Shown: positions 55,045 to 64,000 of the stretch, one piece after another
How the letters are laid out: the number at the start of each line of letters is the position of its first letter
How positions within the stretch are numbered: position 1 is the first letter of the stretch
From: Urophycis tenuis
Lineage: Eukaryota; Chordata; Actinopteri; Gadiformes; Phycidae
Length of the DNA: 64,000 nucleotides
Assembly: GCA_036785325.1 (NCBI GenBank)
Contig: JAXIVH010000019.1
Span: 732,840 to 796,839 of the forward strand
Direction of reading: 5' to 3'
The notes under the pieces: model-generated
Database searches by the model: none
Told to the model about the DNA's origin: nothing
The model's input: only the letters and a program-made list of their open reading frames with translations
Translations under genes and position numbers: made by a program

Positions 55045-56009
55045 GATCAACTGCAGCAGTTAAACTGGAGAGTGTCCACTAGGACAGCACTGGTGAAGGA
55101 TGTCAGGCAGTTGTCCCCACAGCATCAGACCTTTTCACTGGAGGTGTTTCACTCACTCATCCTGCACTTTGCACCAAAGCACACAGGCTTTTCCTTCCTT
55201 GGGATGTACAGCAGGTAAATCCTCCTCATCCACCTCACTGTCCCCTCTGCCCGGCTCACCACCATGGGGAGGAGAACTTTCAGCCGCTCTGCCCCCAAAC
55301 TCTGGAACTCACTCCCATCTGACATCCGAAATATTGACTCCCTCCCTCAGTTCAAATCCTCTCTCAAAACCCACTTTTTCAGGACAGCTTTCTCATTGTA
55401 GTTGTCATGTTGTTTTTACTTGCACTTTTAATGGTTTTGTTATTTGCTTGCTCTTGTTTAAATTGTAAAGTGTCCTTGAGTGACCTGAAATGCGCTTCTA
55501 AATAAAATGTATTATTATTATTGGTCTGAATACACATTCTACTACACATTCATGTTTTCTACAGACTTCTCTTGGCAGCCCTGCATTTCATTGCTAATGG
55601 CAGCAGAGAAGTTGCTCGAACCAGTGATGGTGAGGTACGCTATGCGGTTCTCTACCCAAGGTTCTGCAAAGGTGGCTGGGTAGTCCGTCCTATCAAGGAG
55701 AAGCCATCATACGGTTAGCAGTTTGTCAGTCCCTAAATATGATTTATTATGTGAGTCAGTCCATGAGTCAACTATAATGTCACTGAATGTGATCTAAATA
55801 TTTGTTTCCTTCCTCCAGCATATGCATCAGCCCTCATGGAGTCTCTGAGAGTGGAATACTCCAGGTCAGCACAGGCTCTACGAGAGAGCAGTGCTGCCTT
55901 GACTTCAACTACACCTGCACCACTTGCCAGAACCTGCCAGAACATCACCAAGGATGAGGCAGTTGGCTTGTATCTTGCACGACATTCATGTTTTAACACT
56001 GGCTATTAG
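55045..56009 (+). pseudogene. Transposase C-terminal exons of the THAP-type transposon
   Basis: Three exons with good splice borders join in frame. 55045-55214 has QLSPQHQTFSLEVFHSLILH, FAPKHTGFSFLGMYSR. 55565-55713 has LLLAALHFIANGSREVART and YPRFCKGGWVVRPIKE. 55819-56009 has YASALMESLRVEYSRSAQAL and ends at TAG. The LEVFHS...APK...F.GM..R pattern is the C-terminal region of THAP-containing transposases in fish. No stop is found in these exons, in contrast to the THAP exon. A LINE tail is inserted in the first intron. Confidence 0.65.
55218..55525 (+). mobile_element. LINE 3' end in a transposase intron
   Basis: The plus strand encodes TMGRRTFSRSAPKLWNSLPS and FKSSLKTHFFRTAF then a stop, a typical ORF2 C-terminus of L2/CR1-related fish LINEs. 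It is followed by a 3' UTR and the tail aaataaaatgta(tta)n. Confidence 0.8.
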
Positions 56010-57175
56010 CGTGAAACTTGGCATTATGCCTGCTGTTATATTATTTTTGCACTGTTTTAACCTTTGTTTCTGTTGGACAGGTACTGTAGGCTGTCGGCGG
56101 CAGTTCTTCCATGGTGTTGGTGTTCCCCTTTTCACTATTTCCTTTACAGTGTGAGTGCGGTGCCGCAGGTGTTTTAGTTGGATCCCTCTATCTTGGTTTT
56201 GCCTCTCTGCCGTCCGGTAGGCCCCCACCCGGTCCCTTCATTTATTCTCCTCATGCTCAGCATCATTTTAAAAGAAGAATCATTAATTGTGTGAATAAAG
56301 TGTTCCCTCTTTTGTACACTGTCTCTTGCCCCGTGGGATTATTTCGAACCTGAGTGACCTTAAATAGTCATTTAATTTTCCTGGGGGCTAACTTCCCCCA
56401 AGTGGCGCTGTCAGAACCATTCCACCCTCGTGATTCTGCCACATGTTTGTTATTGGGTTGCTGATGTATGCAGGCTTTACTATCAATGCAGACCTGTTAC
56501 ATATGTTATCTAAACTTCATAAAAAGGTTTTATACAGTAAGACACTTTGATTGTGAGTATTTTTTATTGATCATCACCCAAATGAGGCCAGTTAAAACCT
56601 TCATAAACTCCTCCTTCCTCTGGAAACTGTCTTCTGATGGCAGACACAACACATGAAGGTAAGGGCTTCCTAATGTGTCTGCCCAGAATGCCATAGGCCC
56701 AGTGGACAAGCTGTCTGTAAGCTGTGTAGCGGTATTGCCTGGGGATAGGGACATAATATCAATATTTGTAGTCATATTAATTTTGAAAAGTGATATAAGT
56801 AGTGAGGTTCTAAATATGGGCAACTTGTAATAGATAAAATAAGATTGAGATTGTTTTAATATCTCAAATTAGCTATTTATCTCCATATTCATACTTAGTT
56901 GTACTGTTCACTATTCTATTTCAAATTGGATATGGTCCTCCGTCCCTCCCTCCATTGTTAACGGTAGAGCGTTGTATAACGTAGTTGTAGTTATATTAAC
57001 GTTACACAGTGCGAGTCGAGATATGACTGATACGTGCACGCTGGTTTCTGTTCTGGGTAAGTATAGTTACTCATGCCTGTGTTAATACTACTTTTCTTAT
57101 AGCCTGATACACGACAGCAAACTTTACAATGCTGTGATGTGAACGTAGCGGACATCGTTAGCCAACGCCGGTTAC
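56010..57175. other. Transposon interior, no recognised coding
   Basis: The part 56100-56430 has features of an LTR border (gtgaataaagtgttccctct, then cccccaagtggcgctgtcag), but no partner LTR or duplication was found. The rest is AT-rich without a known domain. Confidence 0.3.
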
Positions 57176-57382
57176 TCACGACACCTGCCCAGTTCTCCAC
57201 CGATTCTCCTCACAACATAACTCAATTTCTCTCCTCTGACCGTTATTCCTTCTAACCCTGGTCTGTTCCTGGTCTCTTGGACGCCTAGCAGGCTCATAAT
57301 TATAAGGCTGTGGTCCATCATATGCCTGTGAATAAACATTTACAACCTCTTCAGTGTCAAAACTGGCTTGAGATCGATCCAT
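57176..57382 (-). pseudogene. Second-gene N-terminus of the THAP-type transposon
   Basis: MDRSQASFDTEEVVNVYSQA, then YNYEPARRPRDQEQTRVRR and ENRWRTGQ, before a possible GT donor. It starts near the right end and points left, toward the transposase. It resembles the start of P2X7-tail-like proteins often encoded by fish transposons, but the conserved Cys part is not in the window. Function is not assigned. Confidence 0.4.
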
Positions 57383-60065
57383 TTCTTGTGTACAGTCTGA
57401 CCGGACTACTAGACCGGACTCCCTTTTTCTACGTCACGTCCGGTTTGGCTTTTTTAGTTGCGGAAGTAAAATTAATTCACAAAAATGACTCCAGAAGTCA
57501 ATGTAGTGTATATATGAGTATATTATTGTGAAAATCTATTGCCTAAATTATTTTCCTACATATTGATCCACTGGAGTCTCTAACCTGCAAGCCGCTCTTT
57601 TAACCAAGCAATCAAACGGGAGCATTATCCATTGCTCACAGTGGAAGAAGTTGTTTCCCGTATGTCGAACGCTAAGTACTTCTCAGTACTAGACGCCAAT
57701 CAGGGTTTTTGGCAGACAAAACTAGATGATGAAAGCTCGAAACTCTGCACATTTAATACCCCTGTTGGAAGATACAGATTCCTGCGTTTACCGTTTGGGA
57801 TCTCTTCGGCGCCAGAGGTCTTTCAGAGAGCTATTGCACAGATGATTGAAGGGCTAGATGGGGTCGTGAACATCATTGATGACTTGCTTGTCTGGGGAGA
57901 CACTGTGGCAGAGCATGACCACAGATTGAAGTTGTTGCTGGACAGAGCAAAAGGGAACAACTTAAAACTCCACAAAAACAAGTGCTTTATCAGGACAAAA
58001 GAAATGAAATACATTGGACACACACTCACCACCAGGGGACTGAAACCGGATGAGGGAAAAGTGAGAGCAGTGACACAGCTCCCAGACCCACAGAACTGCT
58101 CAGGTTCATGGGGATGATTCAGTACCTCGCAAAGTTCATCCCGAATTTGTCAGACGTCAGTGCGCCTTTAAGAAAGCTTCTTGAAGGAGTCACGGAGTGG
58201 CACTGGGAGGAAACACAAAAGAGGAGTTTTGAGAATCTTAAACAGCTGGTCACCAACGCTCCAACCTTAAAGTTCTATGATGTTAACAAACCACTGACGC
58301 TGTCAGTAGATGCAAGTTCAGAAGGCATCGGTGCAGTCATATTGCAGGATGGACAACCAGTAGCTTACGGGTCGAGGGCTCTCACTGACTGTCAGCGCAG
58401 GTATGCGCAAATAGAAAAAGAACTACTTGCTATTGTGTATGGGTGTGAGACATTCCACCAGTATGTGTACGGAAAAGACATTCAGGTTGAGAGTGACCAC
58501 AAGCCGCTGGAGAGTATTTTCAGAAAACCTTTGCACCAAGCTCATCCTCTGAAGCCTATGAGGCTTCAGAGGATGCTGCTTCGGCTGCAAAGATACAGCC
58601 TTAAAGTCACCTACAGACCGGGCAAGGAACTGCATATTGCAGACGCGTTGAGTCGAGCATTCCTCAATGAGCAGAATGAAGAGCTGCTGGAGAAAGAACT
58701 ATAGGTAAACATGATCACACATTATTTGCCCATGTCACAGGAAAATCTGCACCAGTTCAGGGCAGCGACAACAAACAACCCTGAAATGCAGCTATACTGA
58801 AAGACATTAGAGGTTGGCCGAATGAAAGAAGTGCAGTACCAAAAGACATTCAGCCCTATTGGACATTTAGGGATGAAATCACACACATGTCTGGGCTGTT
58901 GTTCAAAGGAGCATAGATCATTGTTCCACATCAGCTGAGACAAGAAATGCTTAACAAAATCCATGAATGACACTTAGGAATTGTTAAGTGCAAAGAGAGA
59001 GCCAGGGATGTGTTGTATTGGCCGCTAATGTCTACACATATTGAAGAGATGGTGTCACAGTGTCCCACTTGCATTGAGAACCACAACAGCAACCCAAGAG
59101 AGCCGCTACTCTCTCACCCTGTTCCAGACAGACCGTGGGAGACAGTTGGGACGGATCTCTTCAAAGGATCTGAGTATCTGCTGTGTGTGCATCATTTCTC
59201 TAAGTTCCCGGAAATATCAAAGTTGAGAGATACCACCAGTGGCAGTGTTATCGTCGCACTGAAATCAGTGTTTGCCAGGCATGGCGTTCCTGATGTTGTC
59301 ATCTCGGATAATGGTCCTCAGTATGCCAGTGCTGAGTTCAAGGACTTTGCAGAACAGTGGGAATTCACACACAACACGTCCAGTCCTGGTCATGCTCAGT
59401 CAAATGGCCAAGCCGAAAGGACAGTACAGACAATTAAGAATCTGCTGAAAAAATCAGAACTTAATGGTGACCCCTACATTTCACTACTGGAGTATCGCAA
59501 CACACCACTGGAGGGAGTAGGATTATCACCAGCCCAGCTACTAATGGGACGGCGGCTAAAGGGGAAACTGCCAACTTCAGCATCACTCCTTACGCCAGAG
59601 AGTGCTGTCCGAGTACGCAGTCAGCTGAAAGGAAAGCAGCAAAAACAAAAACTATATTTTGACAGACAAACCAAGACACTGTCTGACCTGCAGGCAGGAG
59701 AACATGTCAGGGTGCAAAAAGGAGGGACCTGGCAGCCAGCAGTAGTCTTGTAAAAACATGACCAACCGCCGCGGTCTTTTGTAGTTTCTACACCTGATGG
59801 GAGACTGTACAGAAGAAACAGAAAGTATCTGCGGAAAACTAATGAGAAAACCTTTCATGTCACAGACGCACAAGACCTCAACCTGAACACAGATACAGGG
59901 ATGAAACCCTGTGACACAAACGATGGACATGCAACGCACACAGGTTCAGCTGAGCACACTGTGGTTGCAGAAAATAAAGAGACACTGAATGAACAATCTG
60001 AAACACTCTCAGGTCGAACCAGATCTGGTAGACAAGTGAAACTACCTGTTAGATACAGAGAGTAG

Positions 60066-60312
60066 ATAAATAAATGCACAAATTAGTGAATGTGTATTGT
60101 TATATTTGTTATGGTTTCTGAGATGTTGAAGTTCATGGTTGTCTAATTGCAAGCTAATATCAGTACAGTTTGAAACAGGTTCAGTGTGTAAAATGTTTAG
60201 TCGCATTTCATGTTTGTAAAGTGTTCATATTTAATAAGACATGTTTCCACAGGTTCAGTCAACAACGGAACAGACTCATGCATGTTAACTTGAAAATGCT
60301 TAAAAAAGGGGA
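60066..60312. other. Gypsy-A 3' untranslated region
   Basis: AT-rich DNA between the end of pol and the purine tract of the 3' LTR. No frame is visible. Confidence 0.6.
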
Positions 60313-60501
60313 TGTAATGTAATAGAGTGGTGAACCTTTCTTAGAGGTACCCGTAGCTACATGATCTGCGCTATGGATACGTGATGCGGAAGTAGAACAG
60401 GTGTTGATTAAGCTACTCGGTGTTATGGCTGTTGTACACATGGTTGTACAGACGTACAATAAAGTTTGATAAGTCGGTTGTCAAGCCTCCTAAATATAAC
60501 A
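60313..60501 (+). repeat. 3' LTR of Gypsy-A
   Basis: Same ends as the 5' LTR. It has acaataaag where the 5' LTR has acaatgaag, restoring an AATAAA polyadenylation signal. Confidence 0.95.
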
Positions 60502-61175
60502 GTAACGAAGTAAAAGTATATTTTTTAACTTTTAAATGTAGTGAAGTAAAAGTAAAAGTCCTGATAAAAAAAAAAACCTCAAGTAAAGTACAAATCCTCA
60601 AAAAAAATACTTAAGTAGTGTAACGAAGTACATCTACTTACTATACACCTCTGCTACACAGTAAGTGGTGTTTACATTTCCAGCTGAGCCTCCACGTCAT
60701 TTGCATCACACATGTCCTGTTTGCGCTCTTAATTTTGACTGGGTTGAGGCCACCCACAATCTCACAGGCGCACCTTGATTAACATTTCTGGCTACGCCCC
60801 TGGTTTCGGGGAACCCAGCCCGAAACCAGCTTTTTTTTTTTTTTTTTGCACCCCCACTTTCAAACGCGTTCCGGGGCCGCTGCATGCAACTTAGTGTGCA
60901 TACATGCACACGCATGTTGCAGCCTTCAGTTAATTATATTATTTTAAACTAGCATATTTTAATGTGCGGTTTTTGATTGTCAATACGCGATCATGTTACT
61001 TTGAGAGCACTGAAAAAGGCTATAGGCTACACAGTAAGTGGTGTTTACATTTCCAGCTGAGCCTCCACGTCATTTGCATCACACGTGTCCTGTTTGCGCC
61101 CTTAATTTTCACTGGGTTGAGGCCACCCACAATCTCACAGGCGCACCTTGATTAAAATTTCTGGCTACGCCCCTG

Positions 61176-62215
61176 CTCCTGATCAGTCTGTTGAGCCTGA
61201 TGTCAGCTTAGTTAACATCCTCCTCTCACCCCCTTCCTCTCTGGAGTCCAGAGGACAGTCCAGGACAGAGCTCGCTCTCCTGATCAGTCTATTGAGTCTG
61301 CTCCTGTCTGTGCTGCCCCCTCTCCTGCAGACCACAGTGTAAAAGATGGCTGAGGCCACCACAGAGTCATAACAAGTCCAAAGGAGAGTCCTGCACACTC
61401 TGAAGGACCTCAGTCTGCTCAGCAGGTGGAGGCCACTCTGGCCCTTCTTGTAAAGTGTGTGGGTGTTGTCAGACCAGTCCAGTTTGTTGTTAAGGTGAAC
61501 AGCCAGGAATTTGTATTTCTCCACCACCTCCATGTCCGATCCCTGGATGTTCACCAGTATGAAGTGAGATGTTTTTTCTCCTGAAGCTGACGATCATCTC
61601 CTTCGTCTTGCTGGTGTTGAGGTGAAGCTGGTTGAGCTCGCCCCAGCTGACAGAGTCCCTGATGACCGTCCTGTATTCCCGGTCGTTCTCCTCAGAAACA
61701 CATCCAACAATGGCTGTGTCTGAGAACTTCTGGATGTGGCAGTGGGTGGTGTTGTGGGTGAAGTCCGAGGTGTAGAGGGTGAAGAGGAAGGGGGAGAGCA
61801 CCGTACCCTGAGGGGCACCTGTGCTGCAGAGCACCACGTCAGACACACACTGATGGAGCCTCGCATACTGTGGTCTGTTGGTGAGGTAGTCAGTAGTCCA
61901 TGAGGCCAGGTGTTGGTCCACTCCCACGTTCTCCATCTTCACTCTGAGCAGTGGAGGCTGTATGGTGTTCAAAGCACTAGAAAAGTAAAAAGACATGACC
62001 CTCAGTGTTCCCGCTGTCCTCCAGGTGGAGCAGTGATCTGTGCAGCAGCAGATCACTGCCTCATCCACCCCGATACCAGGCTGGTCAGCAAACTGCAGGG
62101 GGTCCAGCTGTGTGCCCACCAGGGGTCGCAGGTGTCTGAGGATGATCCTCTCCATGGTCTTCATCAGGTGAGAAGTCAAGGCAACAGGCCTGAAGTGATT
62201 TGTATCACTTTTATA
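61176..62215 (-). mobile_element. L2 LINE copies next to the nest
   Basis: The minus strand encodes HFRPVALTSHLMKTMERIIL, SFYFSSALNTIQPPLLRV, GAPQGTVLSPFLFTLYTSDF, QKFSDTAIVG (second catalytic Asp changed to Thr) and LAVHLNNKLDW, then RRASSVLDCPLDSREEGGER to LTKLTS near 61200. There it is joined to a second copy that starts with RLNRLI and continues left of the nest at 43516. So two L2 copies lie head to tail. Frame changes near 61520 confirm decay. Confidence 0.8.
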
Positions 62216-62625
62216 ATAACAATACAAGAATAAACATATCGTTATTATCCCCACAGGAGCAATTAATATTGCAGCAAGCAGTACAAGAACAAAAACACAT
62301 CCAGTGGAACATTACACCGAGAATCAATCAATTCCAGAAACATCAGAAACTAAAACCGTCGCCTCCAGCACTCCGGTGCTACTGACGGCCTCTGGGATGA
62401 AGGGGCGGCGGTGTCTCTGGCTACCACACCAGCCTCTCCACCCTGACTGCTCCTCAGGTTACAGTACCGACAGATACGCACCAAGGTAACGACCGATACA
62501 AGGTGAAGAATAGCGTTTGGACTGTCTGTCTAGACTGTGTCTACATTAAAACTATGACGCGTCCTCACCAAGAACAGGCTGCCTCCACACTGGGCACATC
62601 GCTGGAGCTGTCGCCCACAGCTGCT
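62216..62625. other. Probable LINE 3' remnant, unassigned
   Basis: The phrase cgttattatccccacaggag resembles L2 tails and ctctgggatgaaggggcggc resembles their C-terminal coding region in inverse. I cannot define borders. Confidence 0.3.
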
Positions 62626-62800
62626 CCTGTTGTTACACTGACCCACCAGCTCCACCTGGTCCTGTTGTTACACTGACCCACCAGCTCCACCTGGTCCTGT
62701 TGTTACACTGACCCACCAGCTCCACCTGGTCCTGTTGTTACACTGACCCACCAGCTCCACCTGGTCCTGTTGTTACACTGACCCACCAGCTCCACCTGCT
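62626..62800. repeat. 35-bp tandem repeat, about 5 copies
   Basis: Units starting cctgttgttacactgaccca at 62626, 62661, 62696, 62731 and 62766. Confidence 0.95.
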
Positions 62801-63685
62801 CCTGTCTTGGGGTCTCCCCACCCGGAGGGAGACGCCTTATGAAAGGAAGGAGCGTTTACTGAAGGGACTGTTGAAGAAGAAGGACACCAATAAAGAAGTG
62901 AATGGTGCGATCCATATGATGATCAGTTGGTACAAAGGAACACACACACACACACACACATATATAATTATAATAATTAAAAAAATAAAAGGTAAATGAA
63001 ACATAAACCTACCCCACTGGAGAGAGAGAGTGGTTTATACACCACTGCATCCCTCACATATGTTCTGGAAATGCAACCAATTATAAATCCTTTGGAAAGC
63101 GTTTTACAAAGCCTTACAAATATATATCCCTGTCCCACGTGGAAAAAAGCTCTCAGAAGGAAAGAGGGTACAGAGGATCCTCAGGAACCATGGAGAGAGA
63201 CAGGAAATCTATCAAGGGACAACTGACACATCCTTTCAGATCTCAAGAGGCCCAGAAGAGCAATGGAAGAAATTGACATTCTTTTGTTTTTAGGTTTGCT
63301 TACATGCTCAACTGTTGGTTTTACATGTTTAGAAATGTTGAAATGATCACGACAAACTACATTGGATAAAATCCCATGTTAGAAGACGAGCAGAAGGAGA
63401 GCAGCCTGGGTTTGAGGGTGGCTGCTTCAGAAGGAGGTTGTGGAGAGTAAGGGAGGCGTGTTCTTCTCCCTCAGCTCTAGAAGTGAACTGTGAGGGACCC
63501 AGCCTTTCTTCAGACGGATCACCGAACGTATCCCAACAGTTCCCTCTACGTCTTCATCGGAAGAGAAGTGAGGGCAGTTCATGATTCAGTCTTGGCCTTG
63601 GGCACTGCAACGACAGAAGAACGTTCTGCATTCATGTTTCTAGAATAGAGAACACTGGAATACAGTGATGATAAACTGATGATCC
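62801..63685. other. No recognised gene
   Basis: Contains a short CA run (62941-62962) and mixed sequence. A few short open frames show no known domain. Confidence 0.4.
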
Positions 63686-63689
63686 CACT

Positions 63690-64000
63690 TTAATACACAA
63701 TACAACACAACACAATGAGGACCTCACTTTAGTACACAACACAATGAGGACCTCACTTTAGTACACAACACAATGAGGACCTCACTTTAGTACACAACAC
63801 AATGAGGACCTCACTTTAGTACACAACACAATGAGGACCTCACTTTAGTACACAACACAATGAGGACCTCACTTGAGTACACAATGAGGACCTCACTTTA
63901 GTACACAACACAATGATGACCTCACTTTAGTACACAACACAATGAGGACCTCACTTTAGTACACAATGAGGACCTCACTTTAGTACACAACACAATGAGA
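63690..64000. repeat. 29-bp minisatellite, runs off the window
   Basis: About 11 units of cctcactttagtacacaaca followed by caatgagga; some units lack the acacaac part. The array continues past the right edge. Confidence 0.95.

Larger units (their letters stand above)
54083..57603. mobile_element. THAP-type two-gene DNA transposon (ISL2EU-like) in Gypsy-A
   Basis: TTAA stands at both junctions (54083-54086, 57600-57603). The ends share AAAGAGC, two to three differing bases, then TTGCAGGTTA, in inverse. Inside are a THAP exon (plus, left), transposase C-terminal exons (plus, middle) and a separate coding piece on the minus strand from the right end. The transposase core is missing. The composition resembles ISL2EU/IS4EU elements; TSD length (TA, TAA or TTAA) cannot be settled. 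Confidence 0.7.
53912..60065 (+). pseudogene. Gypsy-A pol (RT, RNase H, integrase), broken
   Basis: Pol resumes after Gypsy-B with RRTPVALRDRVIEELQRMEK and stops at CMDPKDL (54086), where the THAP-type transposon is inserted. It continues at 57602 with NQAIKREHYPLLTVEEV and contains FSVLDANQGFWQTKL and the catalytic region NIIDDLLVWG. A frameshift near 58100 precedes MGMIQYLAKFIPNL, RNase H (SVDASSEGIGAVIL) and VTYRPGKELHIADALSR. Stops cover the integrase finger (58705-59000). The integrase core has VGTDLFKG, VISDNGPQYAS and GQAERTVQTIKN. A TAG at 59751 interrupts the C-terminus, which ends GRTRSGRQVKLPVRYRE. This is an old but complete pol. Confidence 0.85.
44554..60501 (+). mobile_element. 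Gypsy-A: third layer, carries three insertions
   Basis: A Ty3/Gypsy element with LTRs 44554-44744 and 60313-60501, target duplication GTAAC (44549-44553, 60502-60506) and purine tract AAAAAAGGGGA. LTRs differ by about seven substitutions and two small indels. Gag, protease, reverse transcriptase, RNase H and integrase are all recognisable but interrupted by a solo LTR, Gypsy-B and a THAP-type transposon, plus stops and frameshifts. Confidence 0.95.
43905..60653. mobile_element. hAT-X: second layer of the nest
   Basis: Ends CAGAGGTGTATAAAGTACTT and the inverse ACTATACACCTCTG; perfect 8-bp duplication CTACACAG (43897-43904, 60654-60661). Its own DNA is 43905-44553 and 60502-60653, rich in aagtaaaagtac repeats. 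A minus-strand remnant near 44400 (KRARLAADTF then LLLRMNRKF) may be a transposase C-terminus. Confidence 0.9.
43517..61175. mobile_element. hAT-Y: outermost transposon of the nest
   Basis: Ends CAGTGGCGTAGCC and GGCTACGCCCCTG are inverse. The flanks carry a perfect 8-bp duplication CTCCTGAT (43509-43516, 61176-61183). Its own DNA is 43517-43904 and 60654-61175. A block of about 210 bases containing tgtgcggtttttgattgtca and ggctataggctacacag occurs twice (43826-43904 with 60654-60800, and 60950-61170), so the right end is internally duplicated. No transposase is left. Confidence 0.85.

Overview
The window is vertebrate nuclear DNA, almost certainly from a ray-finned fish. It starts with the 5' end of an intron-containing MHC class I gene of teleost type. 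It is dense in TG/CA microsatellites and minisatellites. It carries the usual fish mixture of mobile DNA: L2, L1 and restriction-endonuclease-type LINEs, a tRNA-derived SINE, hAT, Harbinger and THAP-containing DNA transposons, Ty3/Gypsy elements and a decayed endogenous retrovirus. No bacterial operons, CRISPR arrays or true tRNA/rRNA genes are visible.

Layout. 1-3.86 kb: MHC class I (minus strand): promoter, signal-peptide exon, a 3.1 kb intron holding a minisatellite and a MITE, and the alpha-1 exon; the rest of the gene lies beyond base 1. 4.0-9.7 kb: paired TG/CA arrays around a minus-strand LINE whose coding region is split by a 2 kb minisatellite. 10.5-16.3 kb: a THAP-domain gene remnant, a hAT MITE, two L2 pieces and an internally deleted two-gene DNA transposon. 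17.4-22.2 kb: a young, complete Gypsy element with an open gag-pol. 22.4-29.2 kb: a 48-bp minisatellite, a ZMYM1-like hAT transposase pseudogene, and a hAT element with a Harbinger inside it. 29.2-33.6 kb: endogenous retrovirus remains with LINE-tail insertions. 33.9-39.2 kb: a foldback element, an L1 tail with a SINE in it, and a TIR element. 39.5-42.9 kb: TIR repeats. 42.9-62.2 kb: one L2 copy holding a nest of insertions. 62.2-64 kb: minisatellites and unassigned DNA.

The 43-61 kb nest is the main structural feature. An L2 was hit by hAT-Y (8-bp TSD), which was hit by hAT-X (8-bp TSD), which was hit by Gypsy-A (5-bp TSD). Gypsy-A received a solo LTR, a complete Gypsy-B and a THAP-type DNA transposon, and the last of these received a small hAT MITE and a LINE tail. 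LTR differences (about 4% for Gypsy-A, under 1% for Gypsy-B) agree with the nesting order.

The only host gene I can name with confidence is MHC class I. Nearly all other coding sequence belongs to mobile elements. I see no clearly new biological system. The most unusual host-relevant point is the intron-1 minisatellite, which repeats the 3' splice site of the MHC alpha-1 exon about 14 times. The best-supported element-level signal is a canonical -1 frameshift heptamer at the gag/pro overlap of Gypsy-B. Family names rest on motif recognition and were not checked by database search.
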